Shown in pieces: positions 49,777 to 60,555 of a stretch of DNA of 64,000 nt (its first letter is position 1; each line of letters begins with the position of its first letter). The DNA is from Actinoplanes sp. NBC_00393 (GTDB lineage Bacteria; Actinomycetota; Actinomycetes; Mycobacteriales; Micromonosporaceae): NCBI RefSeq assembly GCF_036053395.1, contig NZ_CP107942.1, positions 11,088,001 to 11,152,000 of the forward strand, read 5' to 3'. A model generated the notes under the pieces. The model saw only the letters and a program-made list of their open reading frames with translations. It searched no databases and was not told the DNA's origin. A program made the translations under genes and the position numbers.

Positions 49777-52700
49777 TCAGTTACCGCTGATGACGAACTG
49801 CGAGCCCGGCTGGGTGACGATGTTGCCGTCGGCCGAGTTGGTGATCGTGACGTTGGACAGGGTCGCGTTGCCGCGGGCCCCGCTCATCGCCAGGATGCCG
49901 GCCCCGTTGTTCGACTTGTCGATCTTCACGTTGGTGATCTGAACGTTCGGCATGTTGCCGCCGCCGTTCTTGAACTGGATGCCGTCGTACGTCGAGTCGA
50001 TGATGTCGGTGTCGCGGATGGTCACCCCGACGATGTCCTTCGTCGACGGGAACAGTGTGATCGCCCCGAACTCCTGGTCCTCGTTCCAGAACGCGCCGCC
50101 CGTACGGTAAAGGCCGTTGTTGGCCAGCAGCGTCGTGCCGGAGAAGGGCAGTGGGCTGTGGTCGGTGGCCAGCATGATGCCCGGGTAGTTGGCGGTGTCG
50201 GAGACCAGGTTGTTCTGGGCCGAGTTGTTGTAGCCGCCGTAGATGGCGATGCCGTTGGCCCGCCAGGGCAGCTGGATGGTGTTGTTCAGGAAGTGGTCGT
50301 TGTGGTTGATGTCGACGTTCTGGTCCTTGACGTACGGGTTGGCCCAGATCGCCAGCGCGTCGTCACCGGTCGTGCGGAACGACGAGTTGAACACCCGTGA
50401 GTTGCGCGTGCCGTTGGAGAAGTTGATCCCGTCGGCGAAGGTGTTGCGGATCCGCATGCCGGTGAACTCGAGGCCGTCGCCTGGGTTCCAGTAGGCCGGG
50501 GTGTCGGAGTAGTCGCGGCCGACCCAGGCGCCGACGTTGACGTGCTCGATCCACACGTTGCTGATCTTCGTGTTCTTCCCGAACCGCCCGTTCAGGCCGT
50601 GCCCGCGGTTGGCCCGGTTCTGCGTGTTGCCGAAGATCGCGATGTCGGAGATCTGGGTGTTGTCGTCGATGTCGAAGCCGACGTTGCCCTCGTGCGGGTG
50701 GTTGATGTTGCCGGTCACCTGGTGCGGCTGGGTGTTGGAGTAGAGCTGCGAGTGCCACATGCCGGCGCCGCGGATGACGACGTTGCGGATGCCCTTCTGG
50801 TTGAACTGGCCGCGGTTCGGGTCCGGCGAGAGGATCTTCTGCTCCTGCCGCCACTGGCCGGCCGGGATCCACACGCAGCTGATCACGCCGTTCTCGTCGT
50901 CGGTGACCGCCCGCTGGATGGCGGCCGTGTCGTCGAGCCCGTCGTTCGGGACCGCGCCGTACTGGGTGATCGAGGTGCAGCCGGCGGGCTGGGCGGCGGC
51001 CGGCGCGACCTGCTCCAGGTCGATCAGGTCGATGATGTAGAACGCCGCGGAGTCGCCGGCGTCGCGCTGCAACTTGAAGCGGGTGCCGGCCGGGTACGCC
51101 TGCGACAGCAGAGCGTGTGACTCGTCGAAGAGCCGGCGGGCGTCGGGTCCGGGCGAGTTGGACAGCGACTCGGTGTCGTCGGTGGTGCCGTACAGCCAGC
51201 TGTTGCGCGACGACAGGGTGAGCTTGCGGTTGAAGACGTCGTTGACGTACAGGCTGATCGTCGCTTCCTGGCCGCCGCCGGAGGCGGAGTCCGGGATGGA
51301 GTTGCGGACGACGATCGAGTTCGCCTGGTTCGTGGAGGTGAACTCGACGAACTGCCCGGTGCTGTTCAGCCGCACCGACTGCCGGCCGGAGGACTCGCTG
51401 CCGAAGTTGGTGTGGCCGAAGGTGCGCAGCGGGTCGGTCTGCACGAGTGTGCCCTGGTAACGGGCGGCCTCCGCCTCGTACTCGGTGTACGGCACGGCGG
51501 CGCCACGCCCGACCACGATGGCCTTCGAGAAACCGTTGTTGGACTCGTTGGTCTCGGTCACCACACCGGCTGAGTCAGCCGTCGCGGTGGCGGTGGCGCC
51601 GCCGCTGGTGGCCGTCCAGGTGCCGCTGATGGCGACGGTCGCGGTCGCACCGGCGGCTATCGACGGGGTCGGCCCGGTCAGGGTGGTGCTGCCGACCACG
51701 AGCCGGGTGGTGCTGGCGGGTGCGCTGCTCGTACCCCGGTTGGTGACGGCGACGCTGAAGCTGACCGTCGCGCCTACCGCGGGGTTAGCGGGGTTCGTGT
51801 TGATCGCGGTGACCTGCAGGTCGGGACCGGGCGCCTGAGCCACTACCAGCGCGGACGACGCCGTGTAGGTGTTGTTGTCGTTGTTCTGCTCGGCGACGGT
51901 GTTCGCCGGGTCGGCCACGACCGAGACGGTGTAGCTGCCCTGCGCCTTGGCGCCGACGTTGGCCGAGACGGTGGCCAAGGCTCCAGCGGCGAGCGCCGGC
52001 ACGTCCGCGCTGCCGGCGAGGGTGCCGCCGAGCCGGAAGTCGACCTTGGTAGCGGCGGCTGCGGCGGTGCCGTTGTTCTTCACCACGGCGCTCAGGGTGA
52101 TCGCGCTGGTCTCGCTGGGGGCGGCGGGTGTCCAGGTGGCCGCGGTCACCACCAGGTCCGGGTTCGGCGCCCAGGCGCCGACGACCTGCAGGTCAGCGAC
52201 CTGGCCGCCGGGAGCGCCGGTGTTGCTGAAGAACTGCAGGCGTACGTCCGAAGCCCGCCCGCTCACCGGAATGGTGACCGAGTTCTGGTTGCCCGACGGG
52301 TTGAAGGCGTAGTCGGCGCGGGCCTTGAGCTCGGTGAACCCGGTGGCGCTGCCGGCCCGGCCGAGGACCTGGATGTTCTGCGTGCGTGCGCCCCACACCG
52401 GGTCCGGGTTGAGCTTGACGACGACCCCGGTGACGTCGGCGTCGGAGCCGAGCTTCACGGTGAGTGTCGACGGGAAGCCGTTGGACTCCCAGTAGCTGGT
52501 CGGGCTGGCGTCGTTGGCGTTGCCGGCGACGAACGTGTGCACGCTCGACGAGGCCTCGATCGGCTTGCTCGCGGCCAGGTTGGCGCCGGCCGGCGGATCC
52601 GGGTCGGGGTCGACCGGGCCGGCCACGCCGTACACCTCGAGCTCGGCGAGCTGCCCGGCCGGCCAGCCGGTGTTGGCGGTGATGTGCACCCGCACATAGC

Positions 52701-53130
52701 GGACCGTCGCCGCGGCGAAGTTGATCGTCACGGTGTTGGCGGTGGCCGGGTTGAACACCCGCCCGGCCGAGGCGGACAGGGTGCTGAAACTGGACCCGTT
52801 CGTGCTGCCCTGCACGCTCAGCGTCTGCGTGCGGGTGGCCCACGCGGTGGCCGGCGGCAGCTTGAGGACGACCTGGTCGACCGCCACGGAGCTGCCCAGG
52901 TCGACCTGGACCCACTGCGGGAACACGTTGTTCGGGCTTTCCCAGTAGCTCTGCTGGTTGCCGTCGGTGACGGCAGAGGCGGGCTGGGCGCCGAGGGCGC
53001 CGCTGGCCGAGGTGGGTTTGCCGGCGGCCAGGTTGGGGCCGCCGGCGGCGTGGGCGGCCGGGGGAGAGATGCCGAGGGTGATCAGGGCGGCTGCGAGGGC
53101 CACCCCGATCAGCCGTCTACCGAGCTTCAT
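49777..53130 (-). CDS. Large secreted GH87-like alpha-1,3-glucanase with discoidin, CARDB and CBM domains
   Basis: 1117 residues. Signal peptide 1-29 (LGRRLIGVALAAALITLGIS...AHA-A). Two F5/8 type C domains (about 33-180 and 188-325) are followed by two CARDB/Ig-like adhesion domains (about 330-425 and 435-530), a CBM6/35-like domain (YTEYEAEAARYQG, about 540-680) and a C-terminal parallel beta-helix (about 690-1117). The last begins CTSITQYGAVPNDGLDDTAA and contains NPGDGLEFTGMRIRNTFADG and FRTTGDDALAIWANPY, the conserved Asp-rich core of GH87 mycodextranases/alpha-1,3-glucanases. It would attack fungal-wall or bacterial alpha-1,3-glucan. The pectate-lyase superfamily fold is certain; the GH87 label is strong but read by eye. 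Confidence 0.8.
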   Translation of the reverse strand: MKLGRRLIGVALAAALITLGISPPAAHAAGGPNLAAGKPTSASGALGAQPASAVTDGNQQSYWESPNNVFPQWVQVDLGSSVAVDQVVLKLPPATAWATRTQTLSVQGSTNGSSFSTLSASAGRVFNPATANTVTINFAAATVRYVRVHITANTGWPAGQLAELEVYGVAGPVDPDPDPPAGANLAASKPIEASSSVHTFVAGNANDASPTSYWESNGFPSTLTVKLGSDADVTGVVVKLNPDPVWGARTQNIQVLGRAGSATGFTELKARADYAFNPSGNQNSVTIPVSGRASDVRLQFFSNTGAPGGQVADLQVVGAWAPNPDLVVTAATWTPAAPSETSAITLSAVVKNNGTAAAAATKVDFRLGGTLAGSADVPALAAGALATVSANVGAKAQGSYTVSVVADPANTVAEQNNDNNTYTASSALVVAQAPGPDLQVTAINTNPANPAVGATVSFSVAVTNRGTSSAPASTTRLVVGSTTLTGPTPSIAAGATATVAISGTWTATSGGATATATADSAGVVTETNESNNGFSKAIVVGRGAAVPYTEYEAEAARYQGTLVQTDPLRTFGHTNFGSESSGRQSVRLNSTGQFVEFTSTNQANSIVVRNSIPDSASGGGQEATISLYVNDVFNRKLTLSSRNSWLYGTTDDTESLSNSPGPDARRLFDESHALLSQAYPAGTRFKLQRDAGDSAAFYIIDLIDLEQVAPAAAQPAGCTSITQYGAVPNDGLDDTAAIQRAVTDDENGVISCVWIPAGQWRQEQKILSPDPNRGQFNQKGIRNVVIRGAGMWHSQLYSNTQPHQVTGNINHPHEGNVGFDIDDNTQISDIAIFGNTQNRANRGHGLNGRFGKNTKISNVWIEHVNVGAWVGRDYSDTPAYWNPGDGLEFTGMRIRNTFADGINFSNGTRNSRVFNSSFRTTGDDALAIWANPYVKDQNVDINHNDHFLNNTIQLPWRANGIAIYGGYNNSAQNNLVSDTANYPGIMLATDHSPLPFSGTTLLANNGLYRTGGAFWNEDQEFGAITLFPSTKDIVGVTIRDTDIIDSTYDGIQFKNGGGNMPNVQITNVKIDKSNNGAGILAMSGARGNATLSNVTITNSADGNIVTQPGSQFVISGN

Positions 53131-53275
53131 GGTGTCCGTCCTGGGGGATGCGGGTGACGGTGGCGAGATATTCCGAACCGTGCAACGCAAAATTTCGTAG
53201 TCCTGCCGAGTTTTTGCGGCAAGGGGCATTCAATGTTTCAGATGTGTCACTGGTTCGTCAACGCTCGGACAGCAT

Positions 53276-53307
53276 CGATCCCGCCGCTGTCGCAGCGACG
53301 GGGATCG
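53276..53307 (-). terminator. Hairpin after the flavoprotein gene
   Basis: The stem cgatccc (53276-53282) / gggatcg (53301-53307) is extended inside by cgctg/cagcg, with small bulges. It lies about 20 bases past the stop of the flavoprotein gene. Confidence 0.5.
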
Positions 53308-53325
53308 GTGATCAGTAGCGGACGC

Positions 53326-54537
53326 TCAGACCAGTTCGGTGAGCGGCACGTCCGGGTCGGCCAGGGCCTTCTCATCGACCGCGCGGCCCGCCCACCCAGC
53401 GCGGACCAGCGCCTGGATGTCGTCCTGCACGTCCCAGACGTCCATGTTCATGCCGGCCAGCACCCGGCCGCCGGTCACCCAGAACGCCAGGAACGGCCCG
53501 GCCGGGTCGCCGCGGAACACCACCCGCTCGTAACCGCCGGTCGCGACCCAGCCTGCGTACTCCATGCCACGGTCGTACTGGTCGGTGAAGAAATACGGCA
53601 CCTTCTCGTAGCTGACCGTCTCGCCGAGCATGGAGCGGGCCGCCGCCGGACCGCCGTCGAGCGCGTTCGACCAGTGCTCCACCCGGATCCGCCGGCCCAG
53701 CAGCGGGTGATCAAAAGCGGCCACATCGCCGGCGGCGAAGATGTCCGGATCGCTGGTGCGCAGGTCGGCGCCGACCGCCACGCCGTTGTCCACCATCAGC
53801 CCGGCGCGCTCGGCCAGCTCGGTCGCGGGGGTGACGCCGACACCGATCATCACCAGGTCGGCGGGCAGCTCGGAGCCGTCGTCGAGGACCACCCCGGTGT
53901 CCCGGATCTCCCGCACGCCGGTCTCGAACCGGAACGTGACGTCATGCGCGCGGTGCAGCCCGGCGAAGACCGCGGCGACCTCATCGCCCAGCACCCGGCG
54001 CAGCGGCGCCCGGTCCATCTCCACCACGGTCACCTCGGCGCCGTGATGGCGGGCGGCCGCGGCCACCTCCAGGCCGATCCATCCGGCGCCGATCACCACG
54101 ACCCGGCGGGCCGCGGGCAGGTCGGTGACCAAGCGGTCGGCATCGGGCAAGAAGCGCAGATAGCGTACGTTCGGACGATCCGCGCCGGGCACATCGAGGC
54201 GGCGTACGCGTGACCCGGTCGCCAGCAGCAGCCGGTCGTAACCCAGCGGCTCCCCGTCCTCGAGCGTGACGGTGTGAGCGGCCGGGGCGATGCCGGTGGC
54301 CCGCACGCCTAGGCGCAGGTCCACGTCGTGGTCGGCGTACCAGCCGGCGTCGTGCACGAACGCCTTGTCCCGGGGATCGGTCCCGAGCAGATACTGCTTG
54401 GACAGCGGCGGACGCTCGTACGGCCGCTCGTTCTCCGCACCGATCAGCGTGACCGGCCCTGCGAAGCCCGCGGCCCGCAACTCGCCGGCCGCCCTGGCGC
54501 CGGTCAGCGAGGCCCCGATGATGACGAATCCGGCCAT
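53326..54537 (-). CDS. FAD/NAD-dependent ferredoxin reductase family protein
   Basis: 403 residues; ATG at 54537 behind gggaggtcgcc. FAD-binding GxGxxG variant FVIIGASLTGARAAGELRAA at the N-terminus, NAD-binding VVVIGAGWIGLEVAAAARHH near 150, and the FAD-contact DPDIFAAGDVAAFDHPLL near 265. The C-terminal reductase_C domain follows (YDRGMEYAGWVATGGYERVV). This is the rhodocoxin/putidaredoxin reductase type that feeds electrons to ferredoxins for P450s or dioxygenases. No ferredoxin gene is adjacent. Confidence 0.92.
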   Translation of the reverse strand: MAGFVIIGASLTGARAAGELRAAGFAGPVTLIGAENERPYERPPLSKQYLLGTDPRDKAFVHDAGWYADHDVDLRLGVRATGIAPAAHTVTLEDGEPLGYDRLLLATGSRVRRLDVPGADRPNVRYLRFLPDADRLVTDLPAARRVVVIGAGWIGLEVAAAARHHGAEVTVVEMDRAPLRRVLGDEVAAVFAGLHRAHDVTFRFETGVREIRDTGVVLDDGSELPADLVMIGVGVTPATELAERAGLMVDNGVAVGADLRTSDPDIFAAGDVAAFDHPLLGRRIRVEHWSNALDGGPAAARSMLGETVSYEKVPYFFTDQYDRGMEYAGWVATGGYERVVFRGDPAGPFLAFWVTGGRVLAGMNMDVWDVQDDIQALVRAGWAGRAVDEKALADPDVPLTELV

Positions 54538-54667
54538 GGCGACCTCCCGCAAGTCATCCACCATCGTGGACCTCGACGCGCGTGATTGCCAGCGGGCTCA
54601 CAGGTTGCGCACCGGGTGATCGGTTGCCGGTTGTGACGTTTTTCCCTTGGGCTGCAGGGTGCAGATC

Positions 54668-56818
54668 ATGCTGGTTAGCCTGGGTCGGGTGACTGCGCGC
54701 AAACCGTTTCGGGAACGTCGGATCCTTCGCAGCGCGGGTGTGCTGACCGTGTGCGGCATGCTGGCCGGGCTGGTGGTCGCGGCTGCGTCCTTCCCGGCCG
54801 TGGCGATGTCCGGGCTGGCGGCCAAGGCCGGCTCGGAGGAGCTGGGTGAGCTGCCGACCGAGCTGATCGAGCAGTCGTCGCCGCAGGTGTCCCGGGTCTA
54901 CGCCGCCGACGGCCGGACCCAGATCGCGGTCATGTATGACGAGTTTCGCAGTGACGTCCCGCTGAACAAGATCTCGCAGCACATGCAGGACGCCATCGTG
55001 GCGGCCGAGGATCACCAGTTCTACTCCCACCACGGCGTCGACCTCAAGGGCGTCGCCCGGGCGTTCGTCAACAACAACCAGGGCGGCGCGCAGCAGGGCG
55101 CCTCCACGCTGACCATGCAGTATGTGCGGATGGCGCTGGCCTACTCGACGACCAGCCCGCAGGAGGTGGTGGCCGCCACCGAGGACACCGCGGAACGCAA
55201 GCTCTCCGAGATGAAGTACGCGATCCAGGTGGAGAAGCAGCTCACCAAGCAGCAGATCCTGGAGCGTTATCTGAACATGGCGCCGTTCGGCAACGGGGCG
55301 TACGGGATCAATGCCGCCAGCCAGGTGTATTTCGGCAAGTCGCCGGCGGAGCTGTCGGTGGCCGAGTCCGCCCTGCTGGCCGGCATGGTGAAGGCGCCGA
55401 CCGCGTTCGACCCGACGACGAAGAGCGGCTATCCGCAGGCGCTGGACCGGCGCGACTACATCATCGGCAACATGCTGGAGCTCGGGCAGATCACCGCCGC
55501 CGAGGCCGCCGCGGCCAAGAAGGTGGCGGTGGTCCGCACGACGAACCGTCCGACCAGCGGCTGCGTGTCGGTGGCGAAGAACCACTGGGGTTTCTTCTGC
55601 GACTACTTCTACCGGTGGTGGCTGAGCCAGGACGCGTTCGGCGAGACGTCGTACGAGCGGGAGCGCCAGCTCAAGAGCGGCGGCTACCGGATCGTCACCA
55701 CCCTCGACGTCGACGCCCAGTCCGCGGCCCGCAAGGAGATCACCGAGCGGCAGAAGGACAGCAACCCGAACGCGCTGATGCTGGCCGCGGTCGAGCCGGG
55801 CACCGGCGCCGTCCGCGCGCTGGCCGCGAACCGCAAGTTCAAGATCGACAACGCGGACGATCCGCAGAACGAGCTCTCGTCGAACCCGGCCGAGGCGCGC
55901 AAGGGCATCCGCGGCACCTACCCGAACACCACCAACCCGATCATCACCGGCAGCGCGAACCTGACCGGGTATCAGGCCGGATCGGTGTTCAAGATGTTCA
56001 CCATGGTCGCCGCTCTGGAGGCCGGGATGGGGCTGGACACCGCGATCTACTCGCCGCAGCGGTACAAGTCGGAGTACCTCGACTCGGCAGCCCCGGCGGG
56101 GTGCGGCGGCTACTACTGCCCGAGCAACGCCTCGGCGAGCGAGTCCGGGACGTTCAACATGTGGACGGCGTTCGGGCGGTCGGTCAACACGTATTTCGTA
56201 CCGCTCCAGGAGCGGGTCGGCGCGGAGAACGTAGTGGACGTGGCGAAACGGTTCGGCGTGCAGTTCCGCGAGCCCGGGGACGCCGAGCGGGCGAACGACG
56301 AGGACCAGGCGCACGAGTGGGGAGCGTTCACGCTGGGCGTCTCGGACTCCACGCCGCTGGACATCGCGAACGCGTACGCGACGCTGGCCGCCGACGGTAA
56401 GTACTGCACGCCGACGCCGATCGAGAGCATCACCGCCGAGGACGGCACCGTGCTGGAGACCGGCCGGCCCGACTGCACCCAGGCGACCACGGCGAACGTG
56501 GCCCGACGGGCGCTCGACGCGGCCCGCTGCCCGGTCGGCGACCGCGCGCAGCTCGGCAACTGCGGCGGCTCGACGGCGCCCCAGGTGCGCAGCGTGGTCG
56601 GCCACCCGGTGTTCGGCAAGACCGGCACCACCGACAACGACAAGACCGCCGCGCTGGTGGTCGGCACCCGGTCCCTGGTGGTCGCCGGATACCTGGCCAA
56701 CCCCGACTGGGCCGCGCACACCGACCGGATGTCGCACGGCATCGTCAACCCGGCGGTGTACGAGACGCTGGCCGACTACATGGACGGCAAGCCGGTCGAG
56801 GAGTTCCCCAAGCCCTGA
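54668..56818 (+). CDS. Class A penicillin-binding protein (transglycosylase/transpeptidase)
   Basis: About 716 residues, membrane-anchored and periplasm-facing. After a basic N-terminus and one membrane helix (about 22-45), the GT51 domain has AAEDHQFYSHHGVDLKGVAR and GASTLTMQYVRM. The transpeptidase domain holds the SxxK serine in AGSVFKMFT, the SxN motif in SVNTYF and KTGTT near residue 654. It builds and cross-links peptidoglycan. The start is uncertain: ATG 54668 or GTG 54689 both precede the anchor, neither with a strong ribosome site. Several Cys in the transpeptidase region are typical of actinobacterial PonA-like proteins. Confidence 0.94.
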   Translation: MLVSLGRVTARKPFRERRILRSAGVLTVCGMLAGLVVAAASFPAVAMSGLAAKAGSEELGELPTELIEQSSPQVSRVYAADGRTQIAVMYDEFRSDVPLNKISQHMQDAIVAAEDHQFYSHHGVDLKGVARAFVNNNQGGAQQGASTLTMQYVRMALAYSTTSPQEVVAATEDTAERKLSEMKYAIQVEKQLTKQQILERYLNMAPFGNGAYGINAASQVYFGKSPAELSVAESALLAGMVKAPTAFDPTTKSGYPQALDRRDYIIGNMLELGQITAAEAAAAKKVAVVRTTNRPTSGCVSVAKNHWGFFCDYFYRWWLSQDAFGETSYERERQLKSGGYRIVTTLDVDAQSAARKEITERQKDSNPNALMLAAVEPGTGAVRALAANRKFKIDNADDPQNELSSNPAEARKGIRGTYPNTTNPIITGSANLTGYQAGSVFKMFTMVAALEAGMGLDTAIYSPQRYKSEYLDSAAPAGCGGYYCPSNASASESGTFNMWTAFGRSVNTYFVPLQERVGAENVVDVAKRFGVQFREPGDAERANDEDQAHEWGAFTLGVSDSTPLDIANAYATLAADGKYCTPTPIESITAEDGTVLETGRPDCTQATTANVARRALDAARCPVGDRAQLGNCGGSTAPQVRSVVGHPVFGKTGTTDNDKTAALVVGTRSLVVAGYLANPDWAAHTDRMSHGIVNPAVYETLADYMDGKPVEEFPKP

Positions 56819-56914
56819 CCGAGGGTGCGCGGTTCGAAGCCTGAGCGTGAAATTCCGGTGTTTTTCTGTACGCCGGACTCTGGGAATCTGATGCCGGGCC
56901 ACCTAACCTCTGGC

Positions 56915-56940
56915 TACCGACGGGTAACAATTCGTCGGTA
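56915..56940. promoter_or_regulatory. Inverted repeat upstream of pntA
   Basis: taccgacg (56915-56922) and cgtcggta (56933-56940) are perfectly inverted around a 10-base AT-richer spacer, 64 bases before the pntA ATG. An operator or leader hairpin is possible. Confidence 0.45.
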
Positions 56941-57003
56941 ATCGTTGAACCGGTGGCCCGCGTCACACGTTTTCAGGATCAACTTCAACCGAGGAGTCAA
57001 CTG

Positions 57004-58527
57004 ATGATCATCGGTGTACCGCGCGACCCGGATCCGGGTGAGCGGCGGGTGGCGGCGACACCCGCCACCGTGGCGGAGTTGGTCAAGTTGGGATACGGCG
57101 TCGTGGTGGAGTCCGGCGCCGGGTCGGAGTCCTCGTTCTCCGACGAGGCCTACGCGAATGCCGGGGCGACCATCGGCGACCCGCTGGCCGCCGACATCGT
57201 CTTCGCGATCAACCCGCCGCCCGCGGAGCAGCTCGACAAGTTCGCCGAGGGCACCACGCTGATCGGCATGCTCAACCCGCGGCTGGCCCCGGAGTTCGTC
57301 GAGGAGCTGGCCCGCCGCCCGATCACGGCGCTGTCGATGGACGCGGTGCCGCGCATCTCCCGCGCCCAGTCGCTGGACGTGCTCTCCTCGATGGCCAACA
57401 TCGCCGGTTACCGCGCGGTCGTCGAGGCGGCCCACGCGTTCGGCCGGTTCTTCACCGGCCAGGTCACGGCCGCCGGCAAGGTCGCGCCGGCCAAGGTGCT
57501 GGTCGCCGGCGCGGGCGTCGCCGGCCTGGCCGCCATCGGCGCCGCCGGCAGTCTCGGAGCGATCGTACGGGCCACCGACCCCCGCCCCGAGGTGGCCGAC
57601 CAGGTCAAGTCGCTGGGCGGCGAGTACCTGTCCGTCGAGGCCGCCGACGTCGAGGTGTCCTCCACGGGGTACGCCAAGGAGATGTCCGACGACTACAACG
57701 AGCGGGCCGCCCGGCTCTACGCCGCGCAGGCCGCCGAGGTCGACATCGTCATCACCACCGCGCTGATCCCCGGGAAGCCCGCGCCCCGGCTGATCACCGC
57801 AGCCATGGTGGCGACCATGAAACCGGGCAGCGTGATCGTCGACATGGCCGCCGCCAACGGTGGCAACGTCGAGGGCACCGTCGCCGGCGAGGTGGTGGTC
57901 ACCGCGAACGGCGTCACCATCATCGGCTACACCGACCTCCCCGGCCGGCTGCCCGCACAGGCCTCCCAGCTGTACGGCACCAACCTGGTGAACCTGATGA
58001 AGCTGATGACGCCGGAGAAGGACGGGCAGCTGGTCCTGGACTTCGACGACGTCGTGCAGCGCTCGATGACTGTCGTACGCGATGGGGAACTGACCTGGCC
58101 GCCGCCCCCGGTGTCGGTCTCGGTCGCGCCGGCCGCGGCCCCGGCTGCTGCGGCTGCCCCCGCCGCGGCTCCGGCCGCGAAGAAGCGTGGCCGCGGGCTG
58201 GTGTTCGCCGGCGCCGGTGCGGCCGCGTTGTTCCTGCTCACCGCCCTCGCGCCACCCGCTCTGCGCGGGCACCTCACCGTCTTCGCCCTGGCCATCGTCA
58301 TCGGCTACTACGTGATCGGGCACGTGCACCACGCCCTGCACACCCCGCTGATGTCGGTCACCAACGCGATCTCCGGAATCATCGTCGTCGGCGCCCTGCT
58401 CCAGATCGGCCACGGCGACACCGTCGTGACCGCGCTGTCGTTCGTCGCGATCCTGCTGGCCAGCATCAACATCTTCGGTGGCTTCGCGGTGACCCGCCGC
58501 ATGCTCGCCATGTTCTCCAGGAGCTGA
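57004..58527 (+). CDS. pntA: NAD(P) transhydrogenase alpha subunit (dI plus membrane part)
   Basis: 507 residues; ATG 57004 behind gaggag. Residues 1-370 form the NAD(H)-binding dI domain ([60 protein letters not shown]). After an Ala/Pro-rich linker (about 375-395) comes the membrane part with about four helices (about 400-500; [20 protein letters not shown]). The enzyme couples proton flow to hydride transfer from NADH to NADP and so supplies NADPH. It is fused as in E. coli PntA rather than split into PntAA/PntAB. Followed at 4 bases by pntB. Confidence 0.95.
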   Translation: MIIGVPRDPDPGERRVAATPATVAELVKLGYGVVVESGAGSESSFSDEAYANAGATIGDPLAADIVFAINPPPAEQLDKFAEGTTLIGMLNPRLAPEFVEELARRPITALSMDAVPRISRAQSLDVLSSMANIAGYRAVVEAAHAFGRFFTGQVTAAGKVAPAKVLVAGAGVAGLAAIGAAGSLGAIVRATDPRPEVADQVKSLGGEYLSVEAADVEVSSTGYAKEMSDDYNERAARLYAAQAAEVDIVITTALIPGKPAPRLITAAMVATMKPGSVIVDMAAANGGNVEGTVAGEVVVTANGVTIIGYTDLPGRLPAQASQLYGTNLVNLMKLMTPEKDGQLVLDFDDVVQRSMTVVRDGELTWPPPPVSVSVAPAAAPAAAAAPAAAPAAKKRGRGLVFAGAGAAALFLLTALAPPALRGHLTVFALAIVIGYYVIGHVHHALHTPLMSVTNAISGIIVVGALLQIGHGDTVVTALSFVAILLASINIFGGFAVTRRMLAMFSRS

Positions 58528-58531
58528 TCCG

Positions 58532-59971
58532 ATGACCGTCGAAACCGCTGCCCAGGCGGCCTACCTCGTCGCCGCCCTGCTCTTCATCCTGGCGTTGGCC
58601 GGCCTGTCCAGGCACGAGACGGCGAAGGCCGGCAACGCCTTCGGCATCGCCGGCATGGCGGTCGCGCTGGCCGCCACCGTGACCCTCGCGATCGCCAACG
58701 AGATCAGCACCACCGGGCTGATCCTGCTCGCCGTCGCCACCGTGATCGGCGCCGCGATCGGCCTGTACCGGGCCCGCAAGGTCGAGATGACCGGCATGCC
58801 GGAACTCATCGCTCTGCTGCACAGCTTCGTCGGCCTGGCCGCCGTGCTGGTCGGCTGGAACGGGTACCTGCACGTCGAAGCACACCTGGACGGCGCCGAG
58901 GCGGCGCTGCTGGACAGCCAGGACATGCTCGGCATCCACAGTGCCGAGGTGGTCATCGGCGTCTTCATCGGCGCGGTCACCTTCACCGGGTCGATCGTCG
59001 CGTTCCTCAAACTGTCCGCCCGGATCAAGTCCAGCCCGCTCATGCTGCCCGGCAAGAACGCCCTGAACATCGGCGCGCTCGCCGCGTTCGCCGTGCTCAC
59101 CGCCTGGTTCGTGATCGACCCGAGCCTGTGGCTGCTGGTCGTGGTCACGGCGATCGCGCTGCTGCTCGGCTGGCACCTGGTCGCCTCGATCGGCGGCGGC
59201 GACATGCCGGTGGTGGTCTCGATGCTCAACAGCTACTCCGGCTGGGCCGCCGCGGCCGCCGGCTTCCTGCTCGAGAACGACCTGCTCATCGTCACCGGCG
59301 CGCTGGTCGGCTCGTCCGGTGCCTACCTGTCGTACATCATGTGCAAGGCGATGAACCGCTCGTTCCTGTCGGTCATCGCCGGTGGCTTCGGCATCGAGGC
59401 CGGCCCGGCCGCCGACAAGGACTACGGCGACCACCGCGAGATCAACGCCGAGGGTGTCGCCGAGCTGCTGACCAGCGCCGAGTCGGTGATCATCACGCCG
59501 GGGTACGGGATGGCGGTCGCCCAGGCGCAGCACGGCGTCGCCGAGCTCACCCGGGTGCTGCGCGAACGCGGCGTCAAGGTCCGCTTCGGCATCCACCCGG
59601 TCGCCGGCCGCCTGCCCGGCCACATGAACGTGCTGCTCGCCGAGGCCCGCGTGCCGTACGACATCGTCCTCGAGATGGACGAGATCAACGACGACTTCGC
59701 GGGCACGTCGGTGGTGCTGGTCATCGGCGCCAACGACACCGTGAACCCGGCCGCCACCGAGGACCCGGCCAGCCCGATCGCCGGCATGCCCGTGCTCACC
59801 GTCTGGGAGGCCGACGACGTGATCGTCTTCAAGCGGTCCATGGCGTCGGGCTATGCGGGCGTACAGAATCCGCTGTTCTTCCGCTCCAACTGCGCCATGC
59901 TCTTCGGCGACGCCAAGGAGCGCGTCGACGACATCCTGCGCGCTGTCACTGCCGGGGTCGCCGCCCGCTGA
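58532..59971 (+). CDS. pntB: NAD(P) transhydrogenase beta subunit
   Basis: 479 residues. The membrane domain (about 1-265, eight or nine helices, with [20 protein letters not shown] and [20 protein letters not shown]) contributes the proton channel. The NADP-binding dIII domain (about 290-479) is marked by [40 protein letters not shown], and [20 protein letters not shown]. It forms the complex with PntA in the cytoplasmic membrane. The operon ends at a long-stem hairpin. Confidence 0.96.
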   Translation: MTVETAAQAAYLVAALLFILALAGLSRHETAKAGNAFGIAGMAVALAATVTLAIANEISTTGLILLAVATVIGAAIGLYRARKVEMTGMPELIALLHSFVGLAAVLVGWNGYLHVEAHLDGAEAALLDSQDMLGIHSAEVVIGVFIGAVTFTGSIVAFLKLSARIKSSPLMLPGKNALNIGALAAFAVLTAWFVIDPSLWLLVVVTAIALLLGWHLVASIGGGDMPVVVSMLNSYSGWAAAAAGFLLENDLLIVTGALVGSSGAYLSYIMCKAMNRSFLSVIAGGFGIEAGPAADKDYGDHREINAEGVAELLTSAESVIITPGYGMAVAQAQHGVAELTRVLRERGVKVRFGIHPVAGRLPGHMNVLLAEARVPYDIVLEMDEINDDFAGTSVVLVIGANDTVNPAATEDPASPIAGMPVLTVWEADDVIVFKRSMASGYAGVQNPLFFRSNCAMLFGDAKERVDDILRAVTAGVAAR

Positions 59972-59976
59972 ACACT

Positions 59977-60031
59977 CGGCTGGCGCTCAGCGCTGTCTGC
60001 GCGGCCGCAAGACGACACTGAGCGCCAGCCG
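59977..60031. terminator. Terminator between pntB and the convergent lipoprotein gene
   Basis: The 14-bp perfect stem cggctggcgctcag (59977-59990) / ctgagcgccagccg (60018-60031) encloses a 27-base loop. It lies between two convergent stop codons. Confidence 0.75.
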
Positions 60032-60044
60032 GGTCGGGGATCGG

Positions 60045-60509
60045 TCAGTCGCAGTGTTCGGAGAGGGGGGACAGCCACGAGGTGAGGGTCGGGCCCATCG
60101 CCTTGTTGACGTCCTCCGGTGTCTTGATCGCGCCGAAGAACTTGGCGTCGGTGGACTTGGCATGCATCTGCTCGGCGGTCTTCTTGCCGTCGGCCTGCAG
60201 CTGCTTGTCGGCGCTCGACTTGGTGGCGTCCTGGACCGCGGTGGCGAAGGCGGCGAGCGACTGCTGGGCCTGGGCGATCGTGGTGCGGTCGCTGACGAGG
60301 GTGGTGAGCGATTGAGCGTACGGAGCCATGTTCTTGCCGTATGCCTGAGCGAGCGCCTCGCAGGCCGCGCCGACCGCCGGGGTTGCGGCTGGGGAAGCGG
60401 CCGCCGGCGCGCTGGCGGCGGTGTCGGTGCCCGAGTTCGGCGCGGTGCCGCAGGCGGCGGCGGTCAGCAGGGCTCCGCCGGCGAGCAGGGTGGAGATGAC
60501 GCGGCGCAT
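60045..60509 (-). CDS. Small secreted lipoprotein under a CebR-type box
   Basis: 154 residues from the ATG at 60509 (ggggg at good spacing upstream). Signal MRRVISTLLAGGALLTAAAC with lipobox TAAAC, then an Ala/Pro/Thr spacer and a mostly helical domain (CEALAQAYGKNMAPYAQSLT, AKFFGAIKTPEDVNKAMGP). Two Cys remain in the mature part (CEALA and the penultimate SEHCD), likely a disulfide. The family is not recognised. A perfect CebR-type palindrome sits 47 bases upstream of the start, suggesting control by cello-oligosaccharide availability. Confidence 0.75.
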   Translation of the reverse strand: MRRVISTLLAGGALLTAAACGTAPNSGTDTAASAPAAASPAATPAVGAACEALAQAYGKNMAPYAQSLTTLVSDRTTIAQAQQSLAAFATAVQDATKSSADKQLQADGKKTAEQMHAKSTDAKFFGAIKTPEDVNKAMGPTLTSWLSPLSEHCD

Positions 60510-60555
60510 GGAGCACACCCCCAGTTTCGGTAGGGTCGGGGAACGAGCGAGAGGT

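Noticed and set aside
54554..56902. Long minus-strand frame over the PBP gene
   Set aside because: Shadow of the class A PBP, whose catalytic motifs are all on the plus strand.
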